From positions 806,001 through 870,000 of the forward strand of contig OX365931.1 of the NCBI GenBank assembly GCA_947243795.1: a stretch of 64,000 bases of DNA, in the 5' to 3' direction. Made by a program: the position numbers and the translations under genes. Source of the DNA: Saccharomyces uvarum (taxonomy: Eukaryota; Ascomycota; Saccharomycetes; Saccharomycetales; Saccharomycetaceae). A model generated the notes under the pieces. The model was not told where the DNA came from, searched no databases, and saw nothing but the letters and a program-made list of their open reading frames with translations. Below are positions 54,769-64,000 of the stretch, in pieces (the stretch's first letter is position 1; every line of letters starts with the position of its first letter).

Positions 54769-57700
54769 ATGGTCAGCAGGTTTTATCAGATTCCAGGTAC
54801 ACATCGACCTGCATCGGCAGTGTCTTCTTCCAATGAATCATCGTCTTTGTTGTCTGCAAGACGAATGAGTCAGACCTATTTTAACTATCAGGCTACTCCT
54901 GAATTCCAAAAGGTGTCTTCTAGGTATGATCCCGATAACCCCAACAAGGACAAGTTAGGAACCTACGGTGGTGTGTTTGTACCCACTGCATTGAATGTCT
55001 TATCCATTCTTATGTTTCTTCGGTTCGGGTTTATTTTAGGTCAACTAGGTATCATATGCACTATTGGTCTTTTGCTCCTGAGTTATACTATTAATCTTCT
55101 CACCACACTTAGTATTTCTGCTATATCTACCAATGGGACTGTAAGGGGCGGAGGCGCTTACTATATGATTTCAAGAAGTTTGGGGCCTGAATTCGGAGGA
55201 TCTATTGGTCTTGTGTTTTTCTTGGGCCAGGTATTCAACGCAGGTATGAACGCCGTAGGTATCATTGAGCCTTTGCTCTATAACTTGGGCTATTCCGCTT
55301 ATGGCGAACCTCCAGCAGCTATGGGAGAACTATTACCAAGAGGGCATTGGTCTGAGTTCACCTATGCTACAATCATTCTTTTTCTTTGTTTCTCAGTGGC
55401 ATTTGTTGGATCACAAACCGTGTCTAGAGCAGGGAACATCCTTTTCTTAATATTGGCAGTCTCTATATTTTCCATCCCCCTCTCTGCGCTCATAAGATCT
55501 CCGTTTGTTGAAGGTGGAGTCAGTTACACAGGCCCCACATGGCAAACTTTCCATGATAATCTTTTTCCTCATTTGACAAAAGGAGCAGCAGGTTCGTTAC
55601 TTAAGGGCAAAGAGACTTTTAATGATTTATTTGGTGTCTTCTTTCCTGCTACCGCTGGTATATTTGCCGGCGCGGGAATGTCGAGTGAATTGAGAAAGCC
55701 TTCTAAATCAATTCCAAAAGGTACTTTATGGGGGTTACTGTTTACTTTTATTTGTTATGCCATCGTTGTTTTCTCTATGGGCTGCTCTATTCCAAGAGCT
55801 TCATTGCATAATGAAGTACAAATTATCCAAACAATTAGTTCGGCACAATGGGTTATATTCATGGGTGAAATGGCCACATCCCTCTTTTCTATCATTGTAG
55901 GTATGCTAGGTGCTGCTTATGTGTTGGAAGCAATTGCAAAGGATAATATCATTCCAGGTTTAGAGATATTTGCTCATAATCCAATATACTCACTAATTTT
56001 CACTTGGCTTTTAACTCAACTGTGTTTATTTTCTGATGTCAATAAGATTGCCACATTCATTACCATGACATTCTTAATGACATTTATAGTCATGAATTTG
56101 GCATGCTTCCTATTGGGCATTTCTTCAGCTCCTAACTTTAGACCTTCTTTCAAATATTTCAACAGATATACTACGGCTGCTGGTGCATTGCTCTCTGTCG
56201 TTGCGATGTTAATCGTTGACGGTGTTTCTGCCTCTGTTTTGTTTCTGGCTATGATCTTACTATTTTTATTTATTCACTACTTCTCGCCTCCAAAATCTTG
56301 GGGTGATGTATCTCAGAGTTTAATATATCATCAGGTAAGAAAATATCTACTCCGTTTGCGTCAAGACAACATCAAATATTGGAGACCTCAAATATTGTTG
56401 TTTGTAGACAATCCAAGGACAAGTTGGAACTTGATACGGTTCTGCAATCATCTGAAAAAAGGTGGTTTATATATCCTAGGTCATGTAGCAGTAACTGCGG
56501 ATTTTCCAAAGCAATTAAACGAGCTGAAAACCCAACAGAAAGCTTGGATAAAAATTAGAGATATGGCAGCAATAAAGGCGTTTGTTCAAGTTGGGACAGG
56601 CCCTTCCCTCATATGGGGAATCAGAAATGTTTTTATTGGTTCTGGGTTGGGAGGTATGAAACCAAATATTACCGTTGTTGGATTTTTTGATTTGGATACT
56701 TATAAGAAGCATACTTTGCGAAGTAATAAAAACAATCAAGAGAACATGCAAAGAACAGTTAATTTACCTGGTAGTTCGTCCTCTGATATAAGAATTAATG
56801 TTCCACTACCTACAGATGAATGTAAAAATGAAAGCAAAGTTAACGTTCAACAATGGGTTCAAATTGTAGAAGATCTGTCATTAATGCAATCTAATATTGC
56901 TATAGCTCACGGCTTTAAAGTGTTGGAGATACCAAAAAAAAAGGACCGCTGTTCTCCTAGGAAAACAATAGATCTTTATCCCATTCAGATGTGCGGGAAA
57001 GTCCAGGCCACGGATGATCAGCCTGAATCGGTTACTACGAACTTTGATACATATACACTTATATTACAACTGGCAGCAATTCTAATAACTGTGCCTGAGT
57101 GGAAACACACACATGTGCTACGAGTTATCTTATTTGTGGAACAAGAATATCATAGAACTGATGAGGTTCAAAGAATGAAAAAACTACTACAAATTTTAAG
57201 AATTGATGCCGAAGTTCTGGTAGTGTCTTTAGATCAGTTTAGGGTGTACAACACTATTGTTAGGGGAGACCCAATCGTGTTTGATTATGTAAACACAAAG
57301 CTAGCTGATAACGAATGGTGGAAAGATTTGGTGGAAGCTCGTGATACTTTAAAACCAAAGCGAAGATTTTCTACCATTGAACCTCAATCTATAGCAAAAC
57401 AATTTATGCAATCAAGAAAGTACACGTCTCGAGTCCAGAAACTGGGAGTTTCACTTACTATGAATACAAGTATGCCAAGCAACCGAATTGAGAATCCGTT
57501 TGAGAGTGAAGATTCTGATTTGGATACAGATTTAACATCAATCCGTGATAGCTTCTCAACGTCTACAATCGATCCAGGCAATAGGGAGTCGACGATGAAA
57601 TCTAAGGCTAGTTCTGATAGGACCAACTTGCTCGTAAAAAATTTACAAAATAACCCTTCGACTCAATCGTTGAGGCCTGTGTTTTCAAGTAATACCTTAC

Positions 57701-58101
57701 CGAGGACGAAAATTGTAGAAGACGGAACAGGTGAACAGCCGACTTTAATCCCAATTGTGGAACCGAATCTTTCGAACGGGAACGGTCATAAATCAAAGAG
57801 ACCCGTTCTTCCTGAACTGTCTCCTTGCTGTTCCAAAGATAGTTTAGTTACAGCAATGCAAAACTTGGGTTTTAACGATCTTCCTAGTACAGCTCAGCAT
57901 TTGATACTAAATGATATGATGACACAGATGTCAAAGAATTCAGATTTAATCTTTTCAACTTTACCAATTCCAACACTTGGAACACATAAGGATCATGAAG
58001 CAAGTCTACAATATGTTGAAGACTTAGATATTTGGTTAGAAGGTTTGCCGCCATGTATGTTAATTAATTCGCAAACCATGACTGTAACTACTGCATTATA
58101 A
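54769..58101 (+). CDS. VHC1: Vacuolar K-Cl cotransporter Vhc1
   Basis: 1110 residues (1120 in S. cerevisiae). Cation-chloride cotransporter family (SLC12) protein of the vacuole membrane, where it moves K and Cl and shapes vacuole morphology. About 12 helices lie between residues 60 and 520: [61 protein letters not shown] and [19 protein letters not shown] long cytosolic C-terminal domain follows. Low-complexity Ser/Thr/Asn parts lie at 640-680 and 890-1010. I use ATG 54769 ([14 protein letters not shown]) as in the ortholog. Confidence 0.97.
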   Translation: MVSRFYQIPGTHRPASAVSSSNESSSLLSARRMSQTYFNYQATPEFQKVSSRYDPDNPNKDKLGTYGGVFVPTALNVLSILMFLRFGFILGQLGIICTIGLLLLSYTINLLTTLSISAISTNGTVRGGGAYYMISRSLGPEFGGSIGLVFFLGQVFNAGMNAVGIIEPLLYNLGYSAYGEPPAAMGELLPRGHWSEFTYATIILFLCFSVAFVGSQTVSRAGNILFLILAVSIFSIPLSALIRSPFVEGGVSYTGPTWQTFHDNLFPHLTKGAAGSLLKGKETFNDLFGVFFPATAGIFAGAGMSSELRKPSKSIPKGTLWGLLFTFICYAIVVFSMGCSIPRASLHNEVQIIQTISSAQWVIFMGEMATSLFSIIVGMLGAAYVLEAIAKDNIIPGLEIFAHNPIYSLIFTWLLTQLCLFSDVNKIATFITMTFLMTFIVMNLACFLLGISSAPNFRPSFKYFNRYTTAAGALLSVVAMLIVDGVSASVLFLAMILLFLFIHYFSPPKSWGDVSQSLIYHQVRKYLLRLRQDNIKYWRPQILLFVDNPRTSWNLIRFCNHLKKGGLYILGHVAVTADFPKQLNELKTQQKAWIKIRDMAAIKAFVQVGTGPSLIWGIRNVFIGSGLGGMKPNITVVGFFDLDTYKKHTLRSNKNNQENMQRTVNLPGSSSSDIRINVPLPTDECKNESKVNVQQWVQIVEDLSLMQSNIAIAHGFKVLEIPKKKDRCSPRKTIDLYPIQMCGKVQATDDQPESVTTNFDTYTLILQLAAILITVPEWKHTHVLRVILFVEQEYHRTDEVQRMKKLLQILRIDAEVLVVSLDQFRVYNTIVRGDPIVFDYVNTKLADNEWWKDLVEARDTLKPKRRFSTIEPQSIAKQFMQSRKYTSRVQKLGVSLTMNTSMPSNRIENPFESEDSDLDTDLTSIRDSFSTSTIDPGNRESTMKSKASSDRTNLLVKNLQNNPSTQSLRPVFSSNTLPRTKIVEDGTGEQPTLIPIVEPNLSNGNGHKSKRPVLPELSPCCSKDSLVTAMQNLGFNDLPSTAQHLILNDMMTQMSKNSDLIFSTLPIPTLGTHKDHEASLQYVEDLDIWLEGLPPCMLINSQTMTVTTAL

Positions 58102-58212
58102 AAAAACTAATAACTCTTGTATCAATTTGCATTTTCTCAAGTTTTATTTACTACATATATATTTTTATAATATAATCACAGTTCATTATTTTTATCCTTT
58201 TCTTTTCACTGA

Positions 58213-59535
<1,323 letters not shown>

Positions 59536-59659
59536 TCAATACAAAAAGTAGTTTGGTTGCTACTATGCCATTGAATACATCAATCAAGGGAACGTTTTAT
59601 GTGCGAAATGCTGGAAATTAGAGATCTTTGAATTCATGTTGGATTTCATAATTCACCCG

Positions 59660-59667
59660 TTACCCGT
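59660..59667. promoter_or_regulatory. Reb1-like site between ABD1 and PRP5
   Basis: TTACCCGT contains the Reb1 core TTACCCG with T at the last position, in the 277-base divergent promoter. Reb1 often marks such bidirectional promoters. Confidence 0.45.
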
Positions 59668-59800
59668 TTTGAATAATTTGACATAAAATAAGTATCATAA
59701 TACTAGATGAGTTAAAGGCAATAAGCCGCTTTGATAATTGCATCTCAATAGAAACTCCAAAAGAGAACCGTGATACTGTTACTTAGGTTTTTCTGGAGGT

Positions 59801-62353
59801 ATGAAAAGTATTGGTTCGACCGAAAATAGAGAGAGGGAGTCTCTACTTGAAGAAAGGAGAAAAAAACTGGCAAAATGGAAACAAAAGAAAGCACAATCTG
59901 ATGCTCAGAAAGAGAATCAAACTTTAAACAATAACATTGTTACTAACAGTTCAGAGGTTAAACATAATGCTGGTAAGTTTGCGGCAAGACAGGAAAAGGT
60001 CAAAGAAAAGCTCCGAAAGAGGAAAATTGAGTTAGAGAAACCTCACGAGCGTCTATTAGATAAACCCTCAAAGAAAAAGTCTAAGAAAAATAAGAAAAAG
60101 GAGAAGGTGTCTTTCGAATTCAGTGACAATGAAGAAGTAGTAGCAGTTAACGTTTTTTCAATGAAGGAAGATGTTACAAAAATAGCAGAGCACGGTGATG
60201 AGAAGGATCCATTAGATGCTTTTATGACGTCATTAAAAGCTGAAGAGACTAGTTGTAATAAGGGTTTGTACGATCCAGGAGTTATCCTGGACGCAGATGA
60301 TCAACTGGTTGAATTGGAAGAAGCTGATGACGAAAATACTAACGACAGTACCGATAACTCTAACATATCGAAAATTGCCAAACTAAAAGCGAAAAAACGT
60401 GTAAAGCAAATTAATTATCTGCCGGAAGAACTGGAGCCATTCCAAAAGAACTTCTATGTAGAGTCTGAAGCAATCTCCGCAATGACTGAGACCGAAGTGG
60501 AAGAGCTCAGACTGGGTCTGGATAATATTAAAATAAAGGGAACAGGGTGTCCAAAGCCGGTTACAAAGTGGACACATTTGGGGCTATCAACGGATACTAT
60601 GAATTTAATCACCAACAAGTTACAATTTGACTCTTTAACGCCAATTCAGTCTCAGGCGCTCCCGGCTATCATGTCGGGCCGTGATGTAATTGGAATATCA
60701 AAGACAGGGTCTGGTAAAACCATCTCTTATCTTTTACCACTAATAAGACAAGTGAAGGCTCAACGGCCATTGTCCAAGCATGAAACAGGACCTTTGGGTT
60801 TGATTCTGGCACCAACACGTGAGTTGGCTCTACAAATACATGAAGAAGTTACCAAATTCACAGAAACTGACGCAGGAATAAGATCGGTATGCTGTACGGG
60901 TGGCTCTGAAATGAAGAAGCAGATCACTGATCTCAAAAGAGGTGCTGAAATAGTTGTTGCTACGCCTGGCAGATTTATTGATATATTAACTTTAAACGAC
61001 GGAAAATTGCTAAGTACCAAAAGAATAACATTTGTAATAATGGACGAAGCAGACAGATTATTCGATTTAGGCTTTGAGCCTCAAATCACCCAAATCATGA
61101 AAACAGTTCGACCAGATAAACAATTTGTTTTGTTTAGTGCGACTTTCCCAAATAAGTTACGCAGTTTTGCGGTCAGAGTTTTGCGATCTCCAATATCCAT
61201 TACGATTAATTCGAAAGGCATGGTTAACGAAAATGTTAAACAAAATTTTAAAATATGCTATTCAGAAGATGAAAAATTTGATAACCTGATACAAATTCTT
61301 CGTAAGCGCAACGAACTTTTCGATGATGCTCAAAGTGAAGTCGACGGAGAGACGAGTGATCTCGAAGAAGTTGATGCAAAAGCTATTATATTTGTGTCAA
61401 GTCAACAGATTTGCGATTTTATTTCCAAAAAACTTACAAATGTGGGCGTTGTGACCTACGCTATTCATGCAGGCAAACCGTATCAAGAAAGAGTCATGAA
61501 TTTGGAAAAGTTCAAGAGAGAGAAAAATAGTGTTCTTCTTTGTACAGAAGTTCTTTCAAGAGGCCTGAATGTGCCGGAAGTGTCACTGGTTATTATTTAT
61601 AATTCCGTTAAGACATTCGCGCAATATGTTCACACTACCGGACGAACTGCCAGGGGTAGTCGTTCTGGTACTGCCATAACCCTCTTGCTAAATGATGAGT
61701 TGTCCGGGGCTTACATCTTAAGCAAAGCTATGCGTGATGATGAGCTTAAAGCTTCTGATCCTTTACAAACCAAAGAACTCCATGAAATGAGTGAAAAATT
61801 CGAATTGGGTATGAAAAAGGGCAAATTTAGGCTGTCAAAAGGGTTTGGGGGCAAAGGACTTGAAAATATCAAAAGCAAAAGGGAAGAAGCTCAAAACAAG
61901 GAATTGAAACCTAAAAAAGGTCAAAAGAATAACGATCAATTGGAAAATAAAAGCGACCATTCATCTAATGAGCATGCTAACGAAGCGGAATCATCGGCGC
62001 ATATTCCAAAGTTGGAATATCAAATCTTCAAAGAGCCTACATTAGAGGGATCCATTATATTTTATGCCAAAGTTTATATCAACGATCTACCTCAAATTGT
62101 AAGGTGGGAAGCCACAAAGAACACGACTTTATTATTTATAAAGCACGAAACTGGGTGTAGTATAACTAACAAGGGAAGATTTTATCCAGAAGGAAAGGAA
62201 CCGAAGAATGACACGGATGAGCCCAAGTTATACTTGTTGATCGAAGGTCAAGATGAGAAGGACATACAATTGAGCATCGAATTGCTAGAACAAAAAGTAA
62301 AAGAAGGGGTCATAAAGGCTGCAAATATATCCTTGAAAAGTACAAAGTATTAA
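59801..62353 (+). CDS. PRP5: DEAD-box spliceosomal ATPase Prp5
   Basis: 850 residues (849 in S. cerevisiae). Prp5 uses ATP to remodel U2 snRNP so that U2 can pair with the branch site, and proofreads that pairing. The N-terminal 250 residues are charged; [10 protein letters not shown] (about 145) is the conserved DPLD motif that contacts U2 SF3B1. Helicase motifs: Q motif TPIQSQ, KTGSGKT (301-307), PTRELA, DEAD (415-418), SAT, and [12 protein letters not shown] and HTTGRTARG in the second RecA domain. The U2 snRNA gene lies 10 kb away in the same window. Confidence 0.97.
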   Translation: MKSIGSTENRERESLLEERRKKLAKWKQKKAQSDAQKENQTLNNNIVTNSSEVKHNAGKFAARQEKVKEKLRKRKIELEKPHERLLDKPSKKKSKKNKKKEKVSFEFSDNEEVVAVNVFSMKEDVTKIAEHGDEKDPLDAFMTSLKAEETSCNKGLYDPGVILDADDQLVELEEADDENTNDSTDNSNISKIAKLKAKKRVKQINYLPEELEPFQKNFYVESEAISAMTETEVEELRLGLDNIKIKGTGCPKPVTKWTHLGLSTDTMNLITNKLQFDSLTPIQSQALPAIMSGRDVIGISKTGSGKTISYLLPLIRQVKAQRPLSKHETGPLGLILAPTRELALQIHEEVTKFTETDAGIRSVCCTGGSEMKKQITDLKRGAEIVVATPGRFIDILTLNDGKLLSTKRITFVIMDEADRLFDLGFEPQITQIMKTVRPDKQFVLFSATFPNKLRSFAVRVLRSPISITINSKGMVNENVKQNFKICYSEDEKFDNLIQILRKRNELFDDAQSEVDGETSDLEEVDAKAIIFVSSQQICDFISKKLTNVGVVTYAIHAGKPYQERVMNLEKFKREKNSVLLCTEVLSRGLNVPEVSLVIIYNSVKTFAQYVHTTGRTARGSRSGTAITLLLNDELSGAYILSKAMRDDELKASDPLQTKELHEMSEKFELGMKKGKFRLSKGFGGKGLENIKSKREEAQNKELKPKKGQKNNDQLENKSDHSSNEHANEAESSAHIPKLEYQIFKEPTLEGSIIFYAKVYINDLPQIVRWEATKNTTLLFIKHETGCSITNKGRFYPEGKEPKNDTDEPKLYLLIEGQDEKDIQLSIELLEQKVKEGVIKAANISLKSTKY

Positions 62354-62988
62354 TCCTGGAAACCAATACAATTCACGGTGTTTATATACTATTGTCCTAT
62401 ATTATGGGGAAATGCAGCACCATTATATGGGTAATAAACTTTTGGAATTTAAACATATTCAACTTAAAAAAAAAGGAAAATATTAGATTAAGATAAAAGC
62501 AAAATAATATATAATATATGATGTAAAAAAAGAATTTGAAACTATGATTGATTTGAATATAATGGAATTTATAGAATGGGAAAAAATCAATGAAAATTCA
62601 TAAGATAAAATGAACATTAGATGCTTTGGAAAAGTCAAGTAATTATTAAAGGAGGAAAAGAAAAGCGGAAAAGGAGATAAAAACAAAACACTAAACAATG
62701 TGGAATAAAAGTAACTTCAAAAATTTTATCAAGAAAAGGTTTAAGCTTGAGGAATATAATAATGATTTTTAGTTGGTGAAGATATAATACGACAAATAAA
62801 TAATGAAAATTAACGGGAGAAACAGGTAATCGAATAATAAAATTAATAATGGAAAGTGTATCATATCATTTTAGGGAATATAAATTTGAATTTGTCTACT
62901 CTTCTTTCTATTTTTTTGGTTTTGGTTTTTTAATTTTTTTTTTATTTGTCTATAGAGAAAGAAGGTGAAAAGCGAAAGGATATTAACT
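62354..62988. other. PRP5-YBR238C convergent AT-rich region
   Basis: 635 bases between two converging genes. It is very AT-rich (13 G+C in 62521-62580), with many A runs on the plus strand and no ORF of interest. It may hold 3' end signals of both genes. I found no exact replication-origin consensus by eye, though the composition would suit one. Confidence 0.6.
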
Positions 62989-64000
62989 TCAAACACATGT
63001 TGGTTTCAAATTATGTAATTCAGGAATAGGAATATCATTGACAACTAAGGCTTGGAATTGGTTCAAAACCTCTTGTAAAACGGAATATTTGACAGCTGTG
63101 CCCGTTGTTAATCTGGCTAATTGCCTAGAATCACGGCAATATGGAGAGTAACGTTTAACAATTTTCAGATACAAAACCATTCTACCGTCAACTGGCATAT
63201 GTGAAGATGTAGCCTCAGCAGCAAATTCATCAAATGCACCAGAAGCCGTTGCCGCTTGTAATGCTGGATGAGAGTAAAAGTCCATTTGGTTTTGAGAGTT
63301 GTTAAACAAATGCTCAGACCTTGGAGTATCCATTGGTGTTAAAGATGGTGAAGGAGATGCAGTTCTACTTATTTGAGCACTGTTCATGTTACTCTTTTTG
63401 AAATCTCTATCATTTTGAGTCCATGTAACAGTGGCATCTCTTAAAGCAGCCCAATCGGCATTGGCGATGAATCTTTGGCCAATTTCATCTGATTTACGGA
63501 TCAAATCCATCCATCTTTGTAAAATTTCTGAATTGGCAGCATCATCGACGGAACCCATGGACTTCAATAAAATTCTATAAGCGACGATTGTCTTTGGGAT
63601 GTGATAGGCCTCGTAGCTCTTATCTATGTATTCTAGAATACTGCGATCATGCCAGACAGTACATTTAGCTAAGATGATGTTGAAGAATGGTTCATCTATA
63701 TGCTTGATGTTGTTGTAAGTTTGGATAACATTTTGTAAAGTTTGGAAACCTTGCATCTTATCAACAGCATAATTTTCGAAAAAAATGTCAAAGAAGGTAT
63801 CGTTTAAAGATGAAGAAATACCATGGTTGACATTTCTACCATAATGTAAAGAGGATTTGTACCAGATTTGATAGATATGGTTAAAATCACGAGTTTGGCT
63901 CCAGATGTTTCTTAAAAAGGATTTCACATAAGAGACTTGCAAATCTATCTTGTATGGCATTTCATCGTTTAGGGCTTTGTCAAAAAATGTTTGAGCCACG
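62989..64000 (-). CDS. YBR238C: Rmd9-like mitochondrial protein YBR238C, C-terminal part
   Basis: The frame is open from the right edge of the window to the stop at 62989, giving the last 337 or so of about 730 residues; the start lies beyond the window. It is a mitochondrial membrane-associated protein, paralog of the RNA-stabilising factor Rmd9, with a helical-repeat (PPR-like) architecture. S. cerevisiae YBR238C is a TORC1-linked negative effector of lifespan. Visible blocks are LQVSYVKSFLRNIWSQTRDF and FFNIILAKCTVWHDRSILEY. A Ser/Thr/Pro-rich insertion (RTASPSPSLTPMDTPRS) breaks the helical part. It ends HNLKPTCV. Confidence 0.93.
   Translation of the reverse strand, partial: VAQTFFDKALNDEMPYKIDLQVSYVKSFLRNIWSQTRDFNHIYQIWYKSSLHYGRNVNHGISSSLNDTFFDIFFENYAVDKMQGFQTLQNVIQTYNNIKHIDEPFFNIILAKCTVWHDRSILEYIDKSYEAYHIPKTIVAYRILLKSMGSVDDAANSEILQRWMDLIRKSDEIGQRFIANADWAALRDATVTWTQNDRDFKKSNMNSAQISRTASPSPSLTPMDTPRSEHLFNNSQNQMDFYSHPALQAATASGAFDEFAAEATSSHMPVDGRMVLYLKIVKRYSPYCRDSRQLARLTTGTAVKYSVLQEVLNQFQALVVNDIPIPELHNLKPTCV

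Overview
The window is yeast nuclear DNA from a Saccharomyces sensu stricto species, collinear with the right arm of S. cerevisiae chromosome II from COS111 (YBR203W, 3' end) to YBR238C (3' part). Every recognised gene keeps the S. cerevisiae order and strand. The proteins differ enough from the S. cerevisiae ones I remember (Atg12 193 versus 186 aa, Swc5 318 versus 303, Pbp2 430 versus 413, many changes in Hpc2) that I read it as another Saccharomyces species, not S. cerevisiae. I cannot fix the species from sequence alone.

Layout. 1-5.3 kb: COS111 3' end, LDH1, KTR3, FTH1. 5.4-11.5 kb: DUR1,2 with a nitrogen-control promoter made of six GATA sites and a urea/allophanate-inducible element. 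11.7-13.4 kb: a tRNA-Cys gene, a nest of solo LTRs of Ty retrotransposons, and a tRNA-Glu gene. 13.6-26.5 kb: ERV15, AME1, NGR1, MET8, SDS24, HPC2 (spliced), YBP1, ATG12. 26.7-38.2 kb: PYC2, the acetyl-CoA-transporter-like YBR220C, PDB1, PCS60, TDP1. 38.5-47.2 kb: YBR225W, MCX1, SLX1, ROT2. 47.4-52.7 kb: a GC-rich block with OM14 (spliced), YBR230W-A, the U2 snRNA gene LSR1, SWC5 and PBP2. 52.8-64 kb: DAD3, ARC40, VHC1, ABD1, PRP5 and the C-terminal part of YBR238C.

The genes are mostly housekeeping and do not form one pathway. Some share themes: nitrogen and carbon metabolism through biotin enzymes (DUR1,2, PYC2, with PDB1), peroxisome or lipid-droplet enzymes (LDH1, PCS60), mitochondrial proteins (MCX1, OM14, PDB1, YBR230W-A, YBR238C), splicing (U2 snRNA and PRP5, which act at the same step), mRNA-binding proteins (NGR1, PBP2), kinetochore (AME1, DAD3) and chromatin (HPC2, SWC5).

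The observation I rate highest is a complete set of intron signals downstream of YBR220C. The candidate 5' splice site overlaps the YBR220C stop codon. Splicing would remove the stop and join, in frame, a 3' exon encoding about 60 residues with a hydrophobic segment. Others are the lack of a C-terminal peroxisomal signal in LDH1, a dense group of CACGTG sites at the TDP1 3' end facing PCS60, a methyltransferase-like C-terminal segment in YBR225W, a strong local GC island, and the nested LTRs between two tRNA genes. I found no wholly new multi-gene system.
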